Source: Triatoma infestans | Taxonomy: Eukaryota; Arthropoda; Insecta; Hemiptera; Reduviidae | NCBI GenBank assembly: GCA_011037195.1 | Contig: JAAEAF010004278.1 | Coordinates: 30,575 to 94,574 of the forward strand | Length of the DNA: 64,000 bases | Direction of reading: 5' to 3' | Shown here: in pieces, positions 44,835-57,094 of the stretch | Layout of the letters: each line of letters starts with the position of its first letter | Position numbering within the stretch: the stretch's first letter is position 1 | Notes under the pieces: model-generated | The model's database searches: none | What the model was told of the DNA's origin: nothing | Seen by the model: only the letters and a program-made list of their open reading frames with translations | Made by a program: the position numbers and the translations under genes

Positions 44835-45718
44835 CTAAAAATTAATGAAATAAATAATAAATTAATAAACACATAAATTAATGTATATAGGTGTACGCTC
44901 TAGTGCATACCCCGAAGCGATACGTCCAATGAAATTATGAAAAATCAAGATTAAAAAATATGCTAAATCAAAAGTAATTATGTTAGTATGATAAGGGATT
45001 ACTACAGCTCAGTACTCCATGCACTTCGGCAGAACAGTACACAATACACTTAAACTACATACACTCTACACTTTACGACTAGGACAAACACAGTACATAA
45101 ACTAGGGTCTCCGTCCCTAGTTAATCGGCGAAAGCCACGGGAGAAGGAAGGGTTTAGCTCAGTGGTAGCGCGCTTGAATGTAACGCGGATGTCCCGGTTT
45201 CGAATCCAGCATGCTGTGATGGATTATATTTTTTTTTCTGCGGTAATTATGAGTAAGCGTTTATTCTGCATTTATCTCAATTATTACTGTTAACTACTTT
45301 TATTATATGCGATTTTCCTTAGCGGCCTTACTTGGAGCACTCCAAGTCAAAATCCAAAGCTTGTGCAAATTTAAATTTAAATTAACTCTTCTAAAAATCA
45401 ATTTTTTTTTTGGAAAATGTTTCAAATAAAAGTGATACGTTTCAGTTTATGCAGCAAATATTCCAAGTTGAAAGCAAATCGTTGTAATCGTTTTCGAGAA
45501 AATTCCATACAACTCAAAGACCTAACCTGTAAAATTACACTTTCAGTTATACGATTTTTTCAGATTTGGAATTCTCTCAGTAGTAATGCGGAATAATATT
45601 GTGTAGGTGTTAAAAACCATACATTATACTGTAGTGGAACTTTAGGGGAAAGCATAACGCTACTTTTCCCTCCAGAACCCTAAAAAAATTTTCTGGGAAA
45701 ACGAATGTGATATCTATG

Positions 45719-45907
45719 TGTCTGCGCGGCAGACACCCAAGGCGAGATAGCAAGTAACGGGTGAAAAATACATGAATGGGTGTACAAAAATGAATAATAA
45801 TGCAAAACAAATGAAAGTGAGGCTTACCCTTCGGTGATGGTAAGTGATGAATTGAAGAAGGGTTGATGAGACGAATGGCGGACTGAGAAAGGAAGAGGTG
45901 AAGAGAG

Positions 45908-45957
<50 letters not shown>

Positions 45958-46534
45958 TGGCGGCGAAAGAAAGGAACTCAGGTGAGCGTAGAAGGATTGG
46001 AATGCTCCTTCAGAAGCGGATGATGCCGTTGTTGAAGCGGCGGGTGATGGCGAGTCCACTAAGATGCAGATGAAATAGCGTCGTGAAGGTGATGGCGCGT
46101 AGAGATGAGTCTTGTTACTTACCGAGGAGTCAATATTAATTAACACGGCGAATAGGCGCGTATAAGGTGACACAGAATTTAAAGGCTAAGTTAACTGACT
46201 GTTAGCTAGTTGGTCGACAGAAGAGAACGGCACAAACACTATTGTTCAGGCGAACTATAGAAGACAAGTGAAGTAATTTTATAGGAAGAGAACGTTTTAA
46301 GAGTGTGGGGAAAATAATAAGGCGCGAACCCGGAGAGATAAAAGGCGCCGACAATCACACCACCAAGAGAGAGAGAGTGGTAAAAGGCGGGGAAGCGTGA
46401 GAACAGGCGGGCGATGAAAGAGAAAAAAAGGAAATAATAATTTGGAAATGGCAAGGGATTAACAGTGGTGGAGTAATAAAAAGGGCAATAAAGGCGAAGC
46501 AAAGTTAATCTGTCAAAGGTGCCACGACCTAAAA
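45719..46534. mobile_element. Solo LTR of a BEL/Pao-related element
   Basis: 816 bp, starts TGTCTGCGCGGCAGACACCC and ends ACGACCTAAAA, like the LTRs of the BEL element at 47838-55244 (TGTCTGGGAGCAGACACCC...GACGACTAAA). Flanked by direct CTATG copies at 45714-45718 and 46535-46539. Contains a (GT)n tract. Absent from duplication copy 1. Confidence 0.85.
45911..45955. repeat. (GT)n microsatellite inside solo LTR
   Basis: About 45 bp of GT; the BEL LTRs have a shorter (GT)n at the corresponding place. Confidence 0.9.
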
Positions 46535-46749
46535 CTATGTGCGTGGATAGTACACGAAGTTAATGAACATCGTTGGAACACTTTTTGAGAAAATTAAAAA
46601 AAAATTTTGAAAAACTGAAAAAAACAAAAATCTGGTTTGAAACCACACACAACTATCTCTCACTCCAGTTTTCTTAATTGACAAACTTTATAGTCAGTAT
46701 ACCAAATTTAATGAAATTCATCGGCGTTCATCAAAAACTGTTCAGTAAA

Positions 46750-47837
46750 AGCGCACTTCCAGTTTACTAATTTTCTTGAAATTCGGAATTTTGATATGTT
46801 TCCGACAGTACTTTAAATTCTGAAATAAATTCTAATAAGTTTATTGAAACGGAACAAAAATCTATTACTGAAGAACCTTGACCTCCCACAAATGTATAAT
46901 GACCTTCCGAATCTCCTGTCTCTCTGCCATTCAGTATAACTAAATTTTGGTCATTGCATAAATTTACAAATTTTTCCCCATTTTTATTTACTTTTTTATC
47001 TCTAGATTTTCTAAAACTATTTATATTACAGGGTAACATATCTTCTGGCAGAACTTGTTCCTCCCCAATTCTAGCATTACAATCTCCCATTAATATATAA
47101 TTACAATCAGGATAAGTACATAAAAAGCCCTTCAACACCTCAAAACTATTCATCCAATTTGTGCAGCTAATATATATTGGTATGATATACATATTCATTT
47201 CCGAGCTGTTTATATATATTAATATCAGATCATCTATACAAACAAAATCACAATTTATTTTTTTAATTATACTAGTATTAATTCCAAGCAAACAACCTTC
47301 TTTAGCTCTACCGAATAACGCATCTTTTTTAGCTGCAATCCATTTTAATTTAAACCCACCAAAAATAGATTGATAATAGTTATATTCATTCTCAGTAACG
47401 AAAGTTTCAAACAGTAAAAAAATATCAAAACTTTTAATAAAATTTACCTTGCATATTTTGCTTTTTAATCCAGCAACATTATAGCTTACAATATTTATAC
47501 TAAACTTATCACCTTCATTCAGATTTACATTTTGCATCTTTTTTACACATCGTTTTTTGAACAACTTTCTTCCTCTGCTCCATACCCTGCGGGTACATGT
47601 TTTAGCATTATCCGGTCTACCAAATTATTATAATTTATTATACCATTCTCTTCATTTGGACTCCAGAAATTACTTGTTCCCTTCAAACATTAAATAACCA
47701 ATTCTCATCGAAATATTAACCCCATTGAACTGGTTACGTAAGTCTCTTCTAATTTTTAGCAAATCTCTCTGGCACTTCCTTTGTTTTTCCGTTAAATCTT
47801 TAGTAATCCACATACCTGAATTTTTTAATTTCCTTGC
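46750..47837 (-). mobile_element. LINE, ORF1 end and ORF2 endonuclease (left of BEL insertion)
   Basis: 47837-47679 holds the ORF1 C-terminus (NSGMWITKDLTEKQRKCQRD). ORF2 starts about 47564 and runs to 46767 with NIVSYNVAGLKSKICKVNF, GDCNARIGEE and a VIDFCSVS-like end, the apurinic-type endonuclease of LINEs. The copy ends after the endonuclease. Confidence 0.8.
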
Positions 47838-48652
47838 TGTCTGGGAGCAGACACCCAAGGTGCGGTGGCGAAAGTACGCCACGAGGCGAGACGAAGAAGG
47901 GGCACCGGAAGTGCAGCAATGAAGAGTACAAGGGAATTAGAAACACACAAAAAAAGCTTGAGTTATAATAAGTGAGTAAATAAGGCGTGACTTACCCTCT
48001 TGGCGAAGTTGAATGCTGACAAGGCGGCGATGGCGTGATAGGCGGAAGGAGAACAGGAAGGTATGGCGTCTGTGTGTGTAGATGGTGTGTGTGTGTTTAT
48101 ATGGCGAAAGAAAGGAGATGAGGTGAAGGGTGAAGGTGCGGGGATGATGCTGAAGGCGATGAAGTTCTCCAGACGCGGCGACGGATCCTTCTTGATGAAG
48201 CAGGCGCGGTAATTGCTTATTCTTCACTGACGAATAATCAAGCAAGGTAGAAGGGCGAATAAGCGCGTCCCAGGCGAGAATTAATGCGCAGGCGAAGTTA
48301 CAAGCACTACTACAAGAGACGATCCACAGGCGAACGATATACACACAGTAACGTTTGAGTGCCAAAGAAGCGGAACACCCTGACTGGGGACTAGCGCACA
48401 TGGAGAAGTGAAGAAAAAGGACGGAAAAGGGGGGCTGGCCGACGTTGGACGGAGAGGGAGAAATGGAAGGGCCAGATGGTGAAGTAGGAAGAGGGATGGA
48501 AGAGGGGTGGTGCAAAGTGTGGTGCAATAAACATTTTTCTAAGAATGCATTACTGGCAGGAAGAATTTAAAGGCACTACTAAGGCGATTAACGCGTACGG
48601 ACGCACGGGCGGAAATGCGCGCGCGGAGAATATGACGTATGACGACTAAAAA
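47838..48652 (-). repeat. BEL element 3' LTR
   Basis: 815 bp; visually near-identical to the other LTR apart from indels, for example a shorter (GT)n tract and a missing ATAGGCGAACAAA stretch. Confidence 0.92.
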
Positions 48653-48703
48653 TCCCGCCCGCCGAAGAATCGGGCGTCAGTGGATATGACTCGACTTCAG
48701 TAA

Positions 48704-51700
48704 TTACTGGGTCGGAAGCGGACAGAGTTTGGCGAGAGGACGGCGGAGGGTGCCGGAGGCGGTGTGCACGTCGGCGACGCGACTAACAGAGTCCCGGCCG
48801 GGATGAAGGGCGACGATGCGGCCCAAAGGCCATTGGCGCGGCGGAACATTGTCCTGGTGGACCATGACGACGGTGCCGGGCGCGATCTCCGTAGCGGGGA
48901 GGAGCCACTTGGTGCGTTGCTGGAGGGTATGGAGATACTCCTGACGCCAGCGTTTCCAAAAGTCTTGTTGAATACGCTGGGTCAGTTGCCACCGGGACAG
49001 GCGATTAATATTAAGGGCGGTAACATCGCGCTCAGGTGGCGCGGTAAGAGGGCGGAAAACGAGAAAATGGCCGGGCGTGAGGGGTTCCGGATCGTTCGGG
49101 TCGGATGAGAGGGCGCACAAAGGACGCGAGTTCAGGATCGCCTCGACGTCGGTGGTCACGGTGAGGAGCTCCTCGTAGGTGAGCCGTTGATCGCCCACGA
49201 CGCGGGTGAGGTGGTGCTTGGCGGACTTGATTGCCGCTTCCCAGAGGCCTCCAAAATGAGGACTGGCCGGGGGGATGAACCTCCACTCAATGCCAGCGGA
49301 AGCGGCAGCGCGACAGACAGCTTGTTGGTGATGTTCATCACTCAACAGGCGTCCGAGTTCACTAAGTTGGTTGTGGGCTCCGACGAAGTTGGTTCCGTTG
49401 TCGGAAAAGATGGTGGTCGGGAGCCCACGGCGAGCGGTGAAACGGCGGAAGGCGGCGAGGAAGGCGGACGTAGACAGCTCCGACGCAATCTCGAAGTGCA
49501 CGGCTTTGGTAGTGAAGCAGATGAAAGCCACCAAATAGCCTTTAGTGACCACCGCACCACGGAGGCGAGCACTGGAAATGGCGAATGGGCCGGCGAAGTC
49601 AACGCCGGTTACGGTGAAGGCGGTGGCGGAGGTGACGCGTTGAGCAGGAAGGTTGCCCTAGGTTGGATGACGGGGCGCGGTTTGGCGGTGAAGCATCGGT
49701 TGCATTTTCCGATGTGATGGCGCACCACATTGCGACCATCCAGGATCCAGTAATGGCGGCGGATATAGGCGTGGGTGGCGAGAGCACCGGCGTGTAGAAG
49801 GCGGATGTGGGCGTCGTCGATGATGAGCTGGGTGAGCAGGTGCTTCTTGGGAAGCAAGGCGGGATGGCGGAAACCATAGGGTAATGGAGCAGACGAGAGA
49901 CGCCCGCCGACGCGAAGTACCTGCTCATCATCGACAAAGAGATGAAGCTGGCGCACGAGGCGGTGCCGAGATCGCGGATCACGGGCCTCTTGGATTTCTT
50001 TATCCAGGTGCGGGGATTGGGCCAGGCGTATTAAGGTGAGCGTGGCATCTCGAAGCTCAGAGGCGGTGAGGAATCCGGTGCGGCGAGTGGAAGAATGGCG
50101 ACAGTTGAAAAGGAAACGCCGACAATAGGCGATTACGCGCTGCAAAGTCGCTAGCGACGAGAAGCGGTCAAAGACGGTGTCTTCTTCAGGGGCGGTGACA
50201 AGCACAACCGAAGCGGGGGGTTTGGCCTCCTGTTCGATAGATGTCTCATCAACCGGTGCGGGGGTGTGAGGCCAAGAGGCGGGAGCGGCGGCGAGCCAGG
50301 AGGGCCCCTTCCACCACAGGGGATGATCCTGCAGATGGTGAGGCGGGAATCCGCGGGAGGCGCAGTCGGCGGGGTTATCCTCGGATGACACATGGCGCCA
50401 GGTGTTTGGCGGAAGGAGATCTTGAATTTCGGCGACACGATTGCCGACGAAGGTCTTCCACCGTGACTCTCACCGCGAATCCAGGCGAGAGTGACCGTGG
50501 AATCGGAATACGCGGTGATGAAGGCGCCGAGATGGGGAAGCATGCGGGTGCTTACGGCGTGAAGAAGCTTTGCGAGCAAATGGGCACCGCAAAGCTCCAG
50601 GCGCGGTAAGGAGATGGTTTTGTTGGGGGCTACCTTTGACTTGGCAGTAAGAAGATGAACATGATGGCGGCCGGGTGCGGTGGTGGTATGCAGGTACACG
50701 ACCGCAGCGTATCCGGATTCGGAGGCGTCGCAAAAGCCGACGAAATGATGAACAGACGAGGGATGAACGGCGGGCAACAGGCGCGGTATTTGAAGGTTAC
50801 CAAGATCCGGAAGGTGGCTTCCGAGGAAGGGTTTGGTCCCATTCCAACTGGAGGCGACATAACTGGCGAAAGAACAATTTGGCGCGGAAGGTGACGGGAG
50901 TGAGCCACCCGAGAAGGTCAAAAATGCGCGCCATCTGGCTAAGAACGGTGCGTTTGGTGGAGGCGGGAGTGCTTAGGCGGACGGCGTAGAAGAAGGTGTC
51001 GGCGGTAGGGTTCCACCCTAGCCCCAAAATCTTGAGGACCGGATCGCGGTCCAGGCAGAGGGGGTCCTCAGACGGAGGGAGGCGGCAATGGTCAGGCGGA
51101 AGGCCCTGCAGGAGGGCGGGAGAGTTGGAAGCCCACTTCCGCAACTCGAACCCGCCCGCCATGAGCAGCTGCTGCAGTTGGGCGCGGAGGGCTTGGGCGT
51201 CAGCCTCTGACGAAGCGCCGGTGAGCACATCATCGACGTACACGTCGTGGAGAAGGGTGGCCTGAGCGTGAGGATGCTTGTCCCCTTCATCAGTCGCTAG
51301 TTGGCGAAGGGTGCGTAGGGCGAGATAGGGCGCGGAGGATACGCCGTAGGTGACGGTGTTTAGGCGGAAGGAGGAAATGGGTTCTTGATCGGAGAAGCGC
51401 CAAATGATGCGCTGAAAATCCCGCTGCTCGGGAGCGACAAGGATCTGGCGATACATTTGCCGAATGTCGGCGGTGAAAACGAAGGCGTGAAGGCGAAAGC
51501 GCAGAAGGAGCGTGGCGATGTCGGCTTGGAGTTTAGGACCAGTAAGCAACAGGTCATTCAGTGACCGGCCGTTAGACGAGGCGCAGGAGGCGTTGAACAC
51601 GACCCGTAGTTTCGTGGGCGGGTCGTCAGGGCGATGAACCGCGTGATGCGGAATGTAATATGGCGTATAGGGGGGCGGCGCGTCATCGGGACGTACGACT

Positions 51701-54359
51701 TCCATGTGGCCGCTGTCGAGATAGTCCCGCATGAACTCTGTATACGCGGCGCGTAAGGCGGGGTTTTGGGCCAGGCGCTTCTCCAACCGGAGGAACTGGC
51801 GGGTGGCAACGGTGACGGAGACTCCGAGGTGATCATCAACGAAGGGGAGAGAGACGATGTAGCGTCCGCTGGCGGAGCGATGAACAGAGCGGGAATAAAT
51901 GCTCTCGCAGGCGCGTTCATTGGCGGTGAGAGGTAAGTTCTCCGGCACTTTATCCACCTCCCAGAAGCGGCGTACAATCTGGTTGAGGTCCTCCTCCTCT
52001 GATTGAGGGGGGCAAGGTGACAAGATGCACGGAGTAACCGCGGTGACAGCAGGTGTCTCCGAGGCGGCAGGAAGCGAGGCAGCGTTATCTTTCGGCAAAC
52101 CATCAGATGAGGGCGGCGTGTCGGTTGGAGGGAGCGGCGCGGGGCGGGGGCGTGGAGTGCGAGAGCGGGGGCGCTCATTGTCGCGAGTTGAAGCGGCGAA
52201 CCGGACTCGCTTCGGACGGGAAAGAGGGCGATAAGGCCCGTAGAGGACCCAGCCGAGGGTGGTGTGAAAGGCGGCCGGAGTGCGCAAGGCGGGCGGGACT
52301 CTGCCCGAAAGGAGAAGATAGGGGAGGACATCATTCCCAAGAAGGACATCGATGTCTCCCGGTTTATTAAACCGGCAGTCCGCGAGGCGAAGATGCTTCA
52401 GCCGGGTCCAGTTAACCGGCAGAGCCTGGTGCGGGGTGGGGGGAATGATATGGTCAACCACCAGCACGGGTACCGAAAGACGAGGCGGATCACCGGGGTG
52501 TACAAGGGTGACGTGGCGCGGTAATGGGAGAGGGCAGAAGCGTGGGAGCCCAGGGTGGCAATTCTAGACTCCACACGTTGGAGCGACAAACGGAGACGCT
52601 GGGCGGTGGCGCGGGTGATGACGGTCACATGACTCCCGGAATCGACGAGGGCGTGGGTGAGGTCACCATAAGGCGGATTTTCCAGGCGCACGCGGACGGT
52701 GGGCATGAGTACAGGTGGAGGCGAGCGAAGTGGGGCGTTCAGCGGGAGCGACAGTCAATACTCGGGCGGCGAAGTATCGGCGTGATGCCGCGTACGAATG
52801 CGTCCCCGGGAGGCGGGAGGCGAGAGAGGTTTCGGATCGGTGGGAAGAGGTGGCGGGGATGGGCAGTCAGCCCACCGTATACATGGCGGGGAGGCGCCGC
52901 GCTCAGCCTCCGGGGGAGGCGGCGAGCGTGAGGAGGGGGGTGGCGATTGGCGAGGAGAGCGGGTGGCGAAGGGCGTGGGGAACCGGAAGGGGGGTGGTGG
53001 CTGGTTGAGGGTTCCGGGGAACGTGGCACACGAGGGGGGACGTTCTGTGAAGGGAGATGTAGGATGGCATGGTGGCGGCGCGGGCACAAGTGGCACGTCT
53101 GTTCTGAACGGCATCGGTCGTGAAGATGGCCGTCGGACAGACAATTGCGGCAGATGTGGTGGCTGGACACGAAGTCGCGCTGGCGCCCCACGGGCATGGA
53201 CTTAAAGGATACGCATTGGCGGATCGTATGATCCGACCCGCGGCAGTAGGCGCACAGAGGGGAGCGTGGCCGTGACGGCGACGCTGTCGCGGTAGTGGGT
53301 CTGGAACGCGCAGGGCCCGAGGCGTGGGAGGCGCGAGGGAGCGGGGGCAGGGTAGCCGGCCTGCGGGGCGGAGAGGAAGAGCGCGATGGGACCGAGTCGC
53401 GAAGACGAGGCGAAGGGGGGGCGGTGCCACGCGGGGAAGGGGGATGAGGCGCAAGGCGTGGAGGCGTCGCTGCAGGAAGTCGGTGACGTCCGCAACGGTT
53501 GGAAACTCCACAGCTGCGTGCGCGAGCTCGAACGCCTCACGGGTCTGGGTGGAAGTGGCGGGCGATCAGAGAGAACATAAGGAAGGAAGCGAGATCTGGG
53601 GCGGCCACGGTCAGCAGGGCATGAGCGGCTTCCAGCGGGCCAGTGAGGATCCGCTCCAGGCTCTGGACTGACGAGAGGGGGGTGCCGGAAGGGACATCGA
53701 GGAGGCGCTGCAGGAGAGTTTCGGCAAAGTGCCGGCGGTCATCATATGCCGTGCACAAGGCGTGCCAGGCGCGATCGAACTGGCCGGCTACAAGCGGGAT
53801 GTTGGCGATGATGGCGCGGGGGGCCCTCTAGCACCCCATGGAGGTAGTGGAGGCGATCAACGTCGGAGAGAGACGCCTGGTCGATAACCATTGATTTAAA
53901 CAAGGCGCGAAACTCCCCCCAGCGGCATATGTCCCCGGAGAAGGTCGGAATGGGGATGATCGGAAGGCGCGGAGGAGGAGAGGGGTTGCGGGGATTGGGG
54001 ATGGCGGACACGGGCGCGGGCAAGGGCGAAGGGCAGGCCTCGCCGAGGATTTGCTGAGCCCGGAAATACGCGAGGCGTATGTCTCCGCATCTGGCCTCAA
54101 AGTCCTCCTCGGAGAGGCCGGCGGGAAGCTCATCTGCGCGCTTCAACGGGTCCACGACCTCGATGAAGGCCTGAAATTCCGCGGCCAGAAGGTTCTCGCG
54201 GACCCGGGCGGATTCAGGGGTAAGGGCGTTCTCCTTTCTCAACACCAACAGCTCCTCGATTTGGCCGAGGAAGAACGCCTTGGCCAACCGAGTGTGGCGT
54301 GCGAAGGCGGTCGCTGACAGAGGAGGGGTCGCGAGGGGAGAACGTTTTTTTGGAGCCAT
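48704..54359 (-). pseudogene. BEL/Pao gag-pol, frame broken several times
   Basis: From the ATG at 54359: Gag with a DUF1759-like part (IPTFSGDICRWGEFRALFKS), continuing in other frames at 53758-53537 and 53511; CCHC knuckles about 53245-53090 (CAYCRGSDHTIRQC, CRNCLSDGHLHDRC); aspartic protease 52706-52398 (ALVDSGSHVTVIT); RT 52467-50797 (FTADIRQMYRQI, YVDDVLTG); RNase H-like 50921-50460 (GFCDASESGYAAVVYL); integrase zinc finger 50391-49609; integrase core and DUF5641-like end 49552-48704 (FSDNGTNFVGA, PHFGGLWEAAIKSAKHHL). At least six frame changes occur, so no full polyprotein is encoded as given. Inserted copy, not a host gene. Confidence 0.9.
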
Positions 54360-54410
54360 GGCAGGCGATCAGGGGAGCACCGGAAGTATATCCGGCCCGG
54401 AGGACCACAA

Positions 54411-55244
54411 TGTCTGGGAGCAGACACCCAAGGTGCGGTGACGAAAGTACGCCACGAGGCGAGACGAAGAAGGGGCACCGGAAGTGCAGAAATGAAGAGT
54501 ACAAGGGAATTAGAAACACACAAAAAAAGCTTGAGTTATAATAAGTGAGTAAATAAGGCGAGACTTACCCTCTTGGCGAAGTTGAATGCTGACAAGGCGG
54601 CGATGGCGGGATAGGCGGAAGGAGAACAGGAAGGTATGGCGTCTGTGTGTGTAGATGGTGTGTGTGTGTGTGTGTGTTTATATGGCGAAAGAAAGGAGAT
54701 GAGGTGAAGGGTGAAGGTGCAGGGATGATGCTGAAGGCGATGAAGTTCTCTAGACGCGGCGACGGATCCTTCTTGATGAAGCAGGCGCGGTAATTGCTTA
54801 TTCTTCACTGACGAATAATCAAGCAAGGTAGAAGGGCGAATAAGCGCGTCCCAGGCGAGAATTAATGCGCAGGCGAAGTTACAAGCACTACTACAAGAGA
54901 CGATCCACAGGCGAACGATATAGGCGAACAAAATACACACAGTAACGTTTGAGTGCCAAAGAAGCGGAACACCCTGACTGGACTAGCGCACATGGAGAAG
55001 TGAAGAAAAAGGACGAAAAAGGGGGGCTGGCCGACGTAGGACGGAGAGGGAGAAATGGAAGGGCCAGATGGTGAAGTAGGAAGAGGGATGGAAGAGGGGC
55101 GGTGCAAAGTGTGGTGCAATAAACATTTTTCTAAGAATGCATTACTGGCAGGAAGAATTTAAAGGCACTACTAAGGCGATTAACGCGTACGGACGCACGG
55201 GCGGAAATGCGTGCGCGGAGAGTATGGCGTATGACGACTAAACA
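54411..55244 (-). repeat. BEL element 5' LTR
   Basis: 834 bp, TGTTTAG...CAGACA on the minus strand. The sequence following it on the minus strand, TTGTGGTCCTCCGGGCC, is where a primer-binding site would lie. Confidence 0.92.
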
Positions 55245-55990
55245 CTTGCATTTTGTAAAATCGAATATATGTCAGATACCTTTATAAATTCTACCAGAAT
55301 AGGTTTGCCTTTAATTTCTTTCCCACCAATACTGTATGCCCGATCTATGCCCACATTAACATTTAAAATGTTCTGACATATTTCCTTTATAGCTGATTTT
55401 ACATCTGTGATCTTATCTAAATTTGTGCCCCAAAAAATTAAGTTTTTATTTTTGACTTTTACAAATAAATTTTCCAACTTATCGTTAAGTTCCAAATTTT
55501 CTTTTCTTAAGGATGAAATTTCTTCTTTTAGTAGTCGATTTTCCTCTACAATACCTTCTAATTTTGTATTCATAGTATCAAAATGTGCCCTAAGCTTTTC
55601 ATCCATCATCTCTCCCAGTTTCCTCAGCAACATATCCATATCGATTCCCTCAGATCCAGGCATTCTTTGCAATTTTTTAACTTCGTTAATATCTGGGGAG
55701 CTTTTACTTCTCCTTCTTTTAGTATTAGTTTCCCTGATAGGGGAAAATTTTTTTTCTAATTTCAACTTAGGTTCTTTTTTATTTGACTGTGACATTAGGT
55801 GTTTTAATTCCCATATAACAGAATTAATAACTGCATTTATCACTCAAAGATATTAAATTAATATTCATCTCTGGTAGAAAAAAAAATTATTTCTATGGCT
55901 GCGACACACTAGAGCGGGCGAGGTGCGACAAAGATAGAGATAGTTCTCCCACTACTACGTCAACTCCCTCCTCAATATTCTGGTGATATT
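55245..55990 (-). mobile_element. LINE, ORF1 N-terminal part (right of BEL insertion)
   Basis: ORF1 frame 55843 to about 55245: basic N-terminus, a coiled-coil stretch (LRKLGEMMDEKLRAHFDTMN, then LKEEISSLRKENLELNDKLE) and an RRM-like part. It is cut by the BEL element at CTTGC and continues in the same frame at 47837, so one LINE was split. Confidence 0.8.
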
Positions 55991-56224
55991 CCCACACACT
56001 AACACACTCACTTTGTATATTAGAAATTGTTCTAATTACTTGATTCTATGGTTGCTATTTTTCCAATTAAAGGAAAACCGCTCGATAACTTTTTCTCAAA
56101 CTTCACTCATTAATATTAATTACTTTTTACAGTCACTATACAAAATTTTACGTCAAAATTCCATCTTTAACCCTCCCAAATTTACCAAAACATAAGAGAG
56201 CATGAAATACGTCCGTTCCCTTTG

Positions 56225-56560
56225 AATGCTTGAAGTCAACTCCTCTTTCTCTTACTAGGAGTAAGAGAAAGTACAAAAATTCAGTAGAGTGGTAATTATT
56301 TACGATTTATGGATTTTGCCCGAAATTTTCGTGTCTCATGCGGTTATCTATTTTTTGGTTTTGAGATTATTCTGTTAACACACATACACGCGGACACTCA
56401 TATACATTCACACGCACATTCACTAAAATCATTTTTTTCCATATTAGTGGACCTTAAAAGATGTATTTCTGGTGAAAACTCAGTTTTGAATATGAGGCAA
56501 AATCGCAGTACTTCCTCTTGCTAGGAGTAAGAGAAAGTAATAAACATTTATTAGGAATTT
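56225..56560. repeat. Dispersed repeat with CTCTTACTCCTAG core
   Basis: Contains TCTCTTACTAGGAGTAAGAGA and GCTAGGAGTAAGAGAAAGT. The same core recurs at about 2500, 6330, 25945, 46660 and 63295-63475, in both orientations. Confidence 0.6.
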
Positions 56561-56765
56561 TGAAACATATATATTTTTTTGTGTGAAATATTGACGAAAT
56601 TTGCCCAAAAATGTCGTTGGATCCTAAGGTCGTTACTATACAGGATATTACTATCGAAATGAATGCATCTTTTTTCATTTAAACTATATATTCTTTTAAA
56701 AATTCTAATTTGAGAAGCTTACTGTTTTAGAATATTGAACAAAATATTAAAATTGTATACAATAC

Positions 56766-56901
56766 CTGAATCCCAGTATTTTTGTTTTTCTATCATTTCT
56801 TCTTTATTAAACAGTTTTGATTCGAAGTCGTTAATATCCTCACAGCCAGGGAAAATGCCACCCATACCAGATATCACTATTTCATGTTTTTGTGAACTCA
56901 T
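56766..56901 (-). CDS. Locus A exon 1: start and KS N-terminus
   Basis: ATG at 56901; [19 protein letters not shown], 136 nt ending in phase 1, paralogous to gene B exon 1. Separated from exon 2 by an intron of about 11.9 kb filled with mobile elements. Confidence 0.85.
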
Positions 56902-57055
56902 TATGGATTTTTGTTCTAATACGCAGCTGATAGTTAAATCTCTGAAGAAGAACTTTAGCTATAATCTGAAATAAAGAAAAAGACAATGCATCTTTCATTA
57001 GTACTTTATTATTTCTGGTGTCTGCAACACTCACACAACTATCTCTTACTCTAAT

Positions 57056-57093
<38 letters not shown>

Positions 57094-57094
57094 G
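57056..57094. repeat. (CTA)n tract at a LINE 3' end
   Basis: Thirteen or so CTA units directly abut the LINE tail at 57095; read on the minus strand, the LINE ends in (TAG)n. Confidence 0.85.

Larger units (their letters stand above)
43887..46620. repeat. Segmental duplication copy 2 (interrupted)
   Basis: Near-identical to 23839-25630 up to about 45685; homology resumes after the solo LTR (46540-46600 against about 25650-25710), then after the LINE/BEL cluster at about 56240-57000 and 57600-57960. Confidence 0.85.
47838..55244 (-). mobile_element. BEL/Pao LTR retrotransposon, 7.4 kb
   Basis: Two LTRs (47838-48652, 54411-55244) flank a GC-rich internal part with Gag, protease, RT, RNase H and integrase regions. 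TSD CTTGC at 47833-47837 and 55245-55249. Strong GC contrast to the AT-rich surroundings. Nested in a LINE ORF1. Confidence 0.95.
38350..56901 (-). pseudogene. FASN-like locus A: KS N-terminus joined to thioesterase, one frameshift
   Basis: Exons in transcript order: 56901-56766, 44834-44682, 44211-44035 (KS N-terminus, as gene B exons 1-3), then 43295-43015, 42875-42657, 39067-38841, 38529-38350 (TE). The rest of KS, MAT, DH, ER, KR and ACP is missing, apart from a doubtful KR-like scrap at 43521. Phases fit across the deletion: exon 3 ends in phase 1 and the next exon supplies two bases. The 39067-38841 exon is one base short, giving an in-frame stop at 38951-38953; with that base the total would be 1,374 nt (457 aa). 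TE changes: GxSxG Ser is Glu (ANEWGG) and the DGSP Asp is Asn (NSSP); a His in SDHIEML remains. Intron 1 holds a solo LTR and a LINE with a nested BEL/Pao element. Most likely a recombination relic; a short expressed product cannot be excluded. Confidence 0.75.

Noticed and set aside
45610..46173. 187-aa minus-strand open frame with a His-Thr run
   Set aside because: It lies inside the solo LTR and its repeat comes from the (GT)n microsatellite.
47937..48527. 196-aa frame and its twin at 54536-55119
   Set aside because: Both are within the LTRs; same sequence, no protein motif.
48764..54541. Long plus-strand open frames across the BEL element
   Set aside because: They are antisense shadows caused by GC-rich codons; the minus strand carries all recognisable Gag, RT and integrase motifs.
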